Shown: positions 5,761 to 9,286 of the stretch, piece by piece
Layout: every line of letters starts with the position of its first letter
Numbering within the stretch: the stretch's first letter is position 1
Source: Gallionellaceae bacterium
GTDB taxonomy: Bacteria; Pseudomonadota; Gammaproteobacteria; Burkholderiales; Gallionellaceae
DNA: 9,286 nucleotides
Direction: 5' to 3'
Assembly: GCA_003445795.1 (NCBI GenBank)
Contig: DMCN01000101.1
Coordinates: forward strand, 1-9,286
Made by a program: the position numbers and the translations under genes
The notes under the pieces: generated by a model
What the model was told of the DNA's origin: nothing
The model's input: only the letters and a program-made list of their open reading frames with translations
Databases searched by the model: none

Positions 5761-7209
5761 TCAATGCAACAACGAATCGCGCACCGAAACAAAGCACACC
5801 GCCATCAGCGTATTCGGGAAGATGCCGAGCAGCAATATCGCCATGCCATTGAGCGAGACCAGCAGACTGCTGTCCGGCTGGATGTAGATCTTCTCGTGGC
5901 TCTCGGGTGCGTCGAAATACATCAGCTTGACGATGCGCAGGTAGTAGAACGCGCCGATCAGCGAGAACAGCACCGCCAGCACGACCAGGGTGACATGCCC
6001 AGCCGCCAGTGCCGAATTCAGCACCGAGAACTTGGCATAGAAACCCACCGTGGGCGGCACGCCGGCCATCGAGAACATCAGCAGCAGCATTATGAACGCC
6101 AGCCACGGGCTGCGCTGGTTGAGCCCCTTGAAATCGTTGAGCGTGTCGGCCTCGAAGCCCTCGCGCGACAGCAGCATGATCATGCCGAAACCGCCCAGGC
6201 TCATCAGCACGTAGACCATGGCGTAGAACATGGCCGAGCCGTAGCCTTCGATAGTACCGCTCAGCACGCCCAGCAGCAGGAAACCCATGTGGGCGATGGT
6301 CGAATAGGCAAACATGCGCTTCAGGTTGGTCTGCGCGATGGCCGTGATGTTGCCGACCGCCATGGACAGCACGGCCAGGATGGCAAGCATGCCGGACCAG
6401 TGGATCATCAGCGGCTGCAGCGCTTCCACCAGGATACGCATCACGAACGCGAACGCGGCCAGCTTGGGCGCGGTACCGATGAACATGGTCATCGCGGTGG
6501 GTGCACCGTGATACACATCGGGCACCCACATGTGGAACGGCACTGCACCCAACTTGAACGCCAGACCGGCGACGATGAAGGCCAGACCGAACACCAGCAG
6601 CGATTTGTTCGCGGCACCGGTCTGGATCACTGCGGCGATCCGATTGATGTCGAGCGAGCCGGTCGCACCGTACAGCATGGACATGCCGTAGAGCAGAAAG
6701 CCGGAGGCCATCGCGCCGAGGATGAAGTACTTCATCGCCGATTCGGTGGCGATGGCGGAATCGCGCTGCAGCGCGACCATGGCATACAGGCTCAGGGCGA
6801 GCAGTTCCAGACCGAGGTAGAGGGTAAGGAAGTTGCTGGCGGAGGTCATCACCATCATGCCCAGCGTGGCGAACATCACCAGCGCGAGGAACTCGCCGGT
6901 GAACAGGCCGCGCAACATCAGGTAGCTGCGCGAGTACAGCAGCATCGCCATCACCGACAGGCAGATAAACACCTTGAGCACATAGGACATCACGTCATGC
7001 ACGAACATGTGATTGAACAGGTGGGTGATGCCGGTCGGGTGGGTGAACAGCAGAATCAGCACGGTGCAGAACAGGCTGGTCTGCGTCAGCAGGTAGGTCA
7101 CTGTCTTGGTGTAATTGACGATGAACTGATCCACGATGAGGATCACGCATAGCATCACCAGCAGGAACATCTCTGCATAGATCGGGGACAGGGAAGCGAG
7201 AGCGTTCAT
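5761..7209 (-). CDS. nuoN: NADH-quinone oxidoreductase subunit N (NuoN)
   Basis: A 482-residue antiporter-like membrane subunit of respiratory complex I, one of three that pump protons when NADH reduces ubiquinone. It has about 14 membrane helices. The residues needed for proton transfer are present: E135 in YLGLELLALS, K219 in AFKLGAVPFHMW, K249 in GTAPKLAAFA and K393 in FYAKF. The segments VPDVYHGAPTAMT (229-241) and MFAYSTIAHMGFLLLGV (299-315) are typical of NuoN. The ATG at 7209 has GAGGAA (7218-7213) three bases upstream, overlapping the nuoM stop codon, which points to translational coupling across the seven-base gap. The gene is full length. It is the last nuo gene; a hairpin and the Nudix gene follow. 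Confidence 0.97.
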   Translation of the reverse strand: MNALASLSPIYAEMFLLVMLCVILIVDQFIVNYTKTVTYLLTQTSLFCTVLILLFTHPTGITHLFNHMFVHDVMSYVLKVFICLSVMAMLLYSRSYLMLRGLFTGEFLALVMFATLGMMVMTSASNFLTLYLGLELLALSLYAMVALQRDSAIATESAMKYFILGAMASGFLLYGMSMLYGATGSLDINRIAAVIQTGAANKSLLVFGLAFIVAGLAFKLGAVPFHMWVPDVYHGAPTAMTMFIGTAPKLAAFAFVMRILVEALQPLMIHWSGMLAILAVLSMAVGNITAIAQTNLKRMFAYSTIAHMGFLLLGVLSGTIEGYGSAMFYAMVYVLMSLGGFGMIMLLSREGFEADTLNDFKGLNQRSPWLAFIMLLLMFSMAGVPPTVGFYAKFSVLNSALAAGHVTLVVLAVLFSLIGAFYYLRIVKLMYFDAPESHEKIYIQPDSSLLVSLNGMAILLLGIFPNTLMAVCFVSVRDSLLH

Positions 7210-7216
7210 GTGTTCC

Positions 7217-8716
7217 TCAATTCGGGGTCGGGATTTTGAAGGTGTTCAACTGCACCACCAGATCGTTCACCGAAGCATGCATAATCTCGGCGAACGGCAA
7301 GGGGTACAAGCCCATGCCCAGCACAGCGACTGCCAGAATGACGAACACCAGGGTCTCGCGCGGGGTGATGTCGTGCAGGTGCTTGACGTGGTCGTTGGCG
7401 ACCGCGCCGAAGATCACGCGCTTGTACATCCACAGCGTGTAGGCCGCGCCGAAGATCAGCGTGCTGGCCGCAGCGAAGGCGTACCAGAAGTTGGCCTTGA
7501 CCGCGCCCATGATCACCATGAACTCGCCGACGAAACCGCTGGTGCCGGGCAGGCCGCTGTTGGCCATGGCAAACAGCATGAAGAAAGCGGCAAACACCGG
7601 CATCTTGTTGGCGACACCGCCGTAATCGACGATCTGGCGCGAATGCACGCGGTCATACAGCACGCCGATGGCGAGGAACAGCGCACCGGACACGAAGCCG
7701 TGCGAGATCATCTGCAGCAGCGCGCCTTCGATGCCGTAGGCGTTGAAGAGGAAGAAGCCGAGCGTGACGAAGCCCATGTGCGAGATGGACGAATAGGCCA
7801 CCAGCTTCTTCATGTCGGACTGGGCCAGCGCGACCAGACCGATATACACCACCGCAATCAGCGACAGCGCGATCATCACCGGTGCCAGATAGTGGCTGGC
7901 ATCGGGCAGGATGGGCATGGAGAAGCGGATGAAACCGTAGGCGCCGACCTTCAGCATGATCGCCGCCAGCACCACCGAGCCGCCGGTGGGCGCTTCGACG
8001 TGGGCGTCCGGCAACCAGGTGTGTACCGGAAACATCGGCACCTTCACCGAGAACGCCATGAAGAAAGCGAAGAACAGCATCACCTGCACGGCCATCGACG
8101 GCAGCGGCGTACTGTGGAATTTGAGGATGCTGAAGCTGCCTCCGGACTGGTGGTACAGATACAGCAAGGCCACCAGCATCAGCAGTGAACCCATCAGGGT
8201 GTAGAGGAAGAACTTGACCGCCGCATACACTCGGTTGGGGCCGCCCCACACGCCGATGATGATAAACATCGGGATCAGCATCGCTTCCCAGAACACATAG
8301 AACAGCACCGCATCGAGCGCGGCGAACACGCCGTTGACCAGACCGGACATGATCAGGAAGGCCGCCATGTACTGCGCCACGCGCTTCTCGATCACCTTCC
8401 AGCCGGCGATCACCACCAGCGGTGTGAAGAAGCTGTTGAGCAGAATGAACAGCACCGAGATACCGTCGACGCCGAGCGAGTAGTAGATGTTGTAGCGGGT
8501 GATCCACTCGTTCTGCACTGTGAACTGCATGGCGCTGGTGAGGCGGTCGAAGCCGGTGTACAGCGGGATGGTCACGAGGAAGCCGAGCACTGCACCGACC
8601 AGCGCGATGATGCGTGCCAGCCGCGCGTTACGGTCGTTGCCGGTGGCGAGCACCAGCAGACCGAAGATGATCGGCAGCCAGATGGCGACGCTTAAGAGTG
8701 GGTATCCGAAAATCAT
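7217..8716 (-). CDS. nuoM: NADH-quinone oxidoreductase subunit M (NuoM)
   Basis: A 499-residue antiporter-like membrane subunit of complex I, with about 14 helices and a proton channel of its own. Key charged residues are in place: E144 in YVFWEAMLIPM, K225 in FSVKVPMFPVHTWLPDAHVEAP, K256 in IMLKVGAYG and E398 in GFVGEFM, corresponding to E144, K234, K265 and E407 in E. coli NuoM. The HTWLPDAHVEAPT stretch and AYSSISHMGFVTLG (307-320) are family signatures. The ATG at 8716 is preceded by AAGGAA about six bases upstream. It follows nuoL by 31 bases and precedes nuoN by seven, the usual L-M-N order. Length matches the family and no break is seen. Confidence 0.97.
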   Translation of the reverse strand: MIFGYPLLSVAIWLPIIFGLLVLATGNDRNARLARIIALVGAVLGFLVTIPLYTGFDRLTSAMQFTVQNEWITRYNIYYSLGVDGISVLFILLNSFFTPLVVIAGWKVIEKRVAQYMAAFLIMSGLVNGVFAALDAVLFYVFWEAMLIPMFIIIGVWGGPNRVYAAVKFFLYTLMGSLLMLVALLYLYHQSGGSFSILKFHSTPLPSMAVQVMLFFAFFMAFSVKVPMFPVHTWLPDAHVEAPTGGSVVLAAIMLKVGAYGFIRFSMPILPDASHYLAPVMIALSLIAVVYIGLVALAQSDMKKLVAYSSISHMGFVTLGFFLFNAYGIEGALLQMISHGFVSGALFLAIGVLYDRVHSRQIVDYGGVANKMPVFAAFFMLFAMANSGLPGTSGFVGEFMVIMGAVKANFWYAFAAASTLIFGAAYTLWMYKRVIFGAVANDHVKHLHDITPRETLVFVILAVAVLGMGLYPLPFAEIMHASVNDLVVQLNTFKIPTPN

Positions 8717-8747
8717 GCTTGTTCCTTCAGCTCTTCTCTAGTACTGC

Positions 8748-9286
8748 TTATTCGAACCATGTGCGCACTGTCAGCAGTGCAGACACGCCGATGATCATCC
8801 AAAACGCGTAGTGGTAGACATAGCCGGTCTGCAGCGTGCGCAGCACGCCGGAGAACATGCCGACCACCTTGGCCGAACCGTTGACAAAGAAGCCGTCGAT
8901 CAGCTTCACGTCGCCGAACTTCCACAGCAAGCCGCTCGCGCCGCGCGCGCCGCCGGCAAAGAACCAGTCGTTGAAGCGGTCGAAGTAATACTTGTTGTCC
9001 AGCACGACATAGATGAACTGGAACCGCTTCTGGATCGCCGCCGGGATGTCCGGGCGCTTCAGGTAGAAGAACGCCGCGCTGCCGACGCCGGCCACCGCCA
9101 GCCAGAACGGCAGCGTCGTCAGCGCATGCAGTGCCATCGCGGCTGCGCCGTGGAACTCCTCACGCAATTCATGCATCGCCGGATGATGCTCGGAGATGAA
9201 GATCGCGTCGCCGAAATAGCCGCCGAACAGCATCGGCTCGATCGCGATGTAGCCGATCAGCACCGAGGGAATCGCCAGCAGGATCA
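8748..9286 (-). CDS. nuoL: NADH-quinone oxidoreductase subunit L (NuoL), C-terminal part
   Basis: The last 178 codons of the largest antiporter-like subunit of complex I (usually 610-680 residues); the gene begins beyond the right edge. The readable part opens with ILLAIPSVLIGYIAIEPMLFGG, a membrane helix that marks the NuoL C-terminal half. Then come an amphipathic loop region, a helix near LTTLPFWLAVAGVGSAAFFYL, and the segment VVLDNKYYFDRFNDWFFAGGARG, which belongs to the long lateral helix that lies along NuoM and NuoN. The last hydrophobic stretch, VYHYAFWMIIGVSALLTVRTWFE, is the terminal anchor helix. The reading frame is open to the edge, so any start codon inside the window, such as the GTG at 9263, is internal. 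The stop is TAA at 8750-8748, 31 bases ahead of nuoM. Confidence 0.95.
   Translation of the reverse strand, partial: ILLAIPSVLIGYIAIEPMLFGGYFGDAIFISEHHPAMHELREEFHGAAAMALHALTTLPFWLAVAGVGSAAFFYLKRPDIPAAIQKRFQFIYVVLDNKYYFDRFNDWFFAGGARGASGLLWKFGDVKLIDGFFVNGSAKVVGMFSGVLRTLQTGYVYHYAFWMIIGVSALLTVRTWFE

Noticed and set aside
5764..7152. A 462-codon open frame on the plus strand opposite nuoN, and a similar 326-codon frame at 7208-8188 opposite nuoM
   Set aside because: Both are antisense shadows of well conserved membrane protein genes with low-complexity His/Gln/Glu/Arg composition and no family resemblance.
9261..9263. GTG as a possible start of a separate 171-residue protein
   Set aside because: The frame stays open upstream to the window edge and the upstream residues match NuoL, so this is an internal codon.

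Overview
The window is about 60% GC chromosomal DNA that looks betaproteobacterial, possibly from the Gallionella/Sideroxydans-Nitrosomonadales side. That placement is an inference from the style of the Nuo, HtpX, Amt and HPP proteins and from a Nudix gene at the end of the nuo cluster; no rRNA or other marker is present. There is no sign of mobile DNA, CRISPR, tRNA or rRNA. The genes are compact, intact apart from the two at the edges, and mostly housekeeping.

Layout. Minus strand 1-533: the N-terminal part of the membrane protease gene htpX, which runs off the left edge. Plus strand 784-3677: a cytochrome b561 gene and a periplasmic YceI-family gene (a pair also adjacent in E. coli), then an HPP-family membrane protein gene whose stop overlaps the start of a lipoprotein alpha/beta-hydrolase gene. 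A strong hairpin at 3703-3740 separates this block from the convergent minus-strand ammonium transporter gene amt (3759-4976). Upstream of amt lies a clear sigma-54 promoter with two NtrC-like enhancer sites. Minus strand 5138-9286: the distal end of the respiratory complex I operon, read nuoL (C-terminal part), nuoM, nuoN, then a Nudix hydrolase of the ADP-ribose pyrophosphatase type.

How the parts work together. NuoL, NuoM and NuoN are the three antiporter-like proton-pumping subunits of NADH:ubiquinone oxidoreductase. The Nudix enzyme probably cleans up ADP-ribose from NAD turnover. The amt control region has the architecture of a nitrogen-starvation promoter (sigma-54 -24/-12 box, enhancers about 98 and 128 bases upstream of the predicted start), so amt is probably switched on by NtrB/NtrC when ammonium is scarce; no glnK lies beside it. 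htpX is preceded by a good match to a heat-shock (sigma-32) promoter, as fits a quality-control protease. Cytochrome b561 and YceI face the membrane and periplasm and may share a job linked to the quinone pool.

No undescribed multi-gene system is visible. The most informative signals are regulatory: the amt sigma-54/NtrC region, the htpX heat-shock promoter and the 24-base palindrome between nuoN and the Nudix gene. The least understood proteins are the HPP protein and its overlapping lipoprotein hydrolase.
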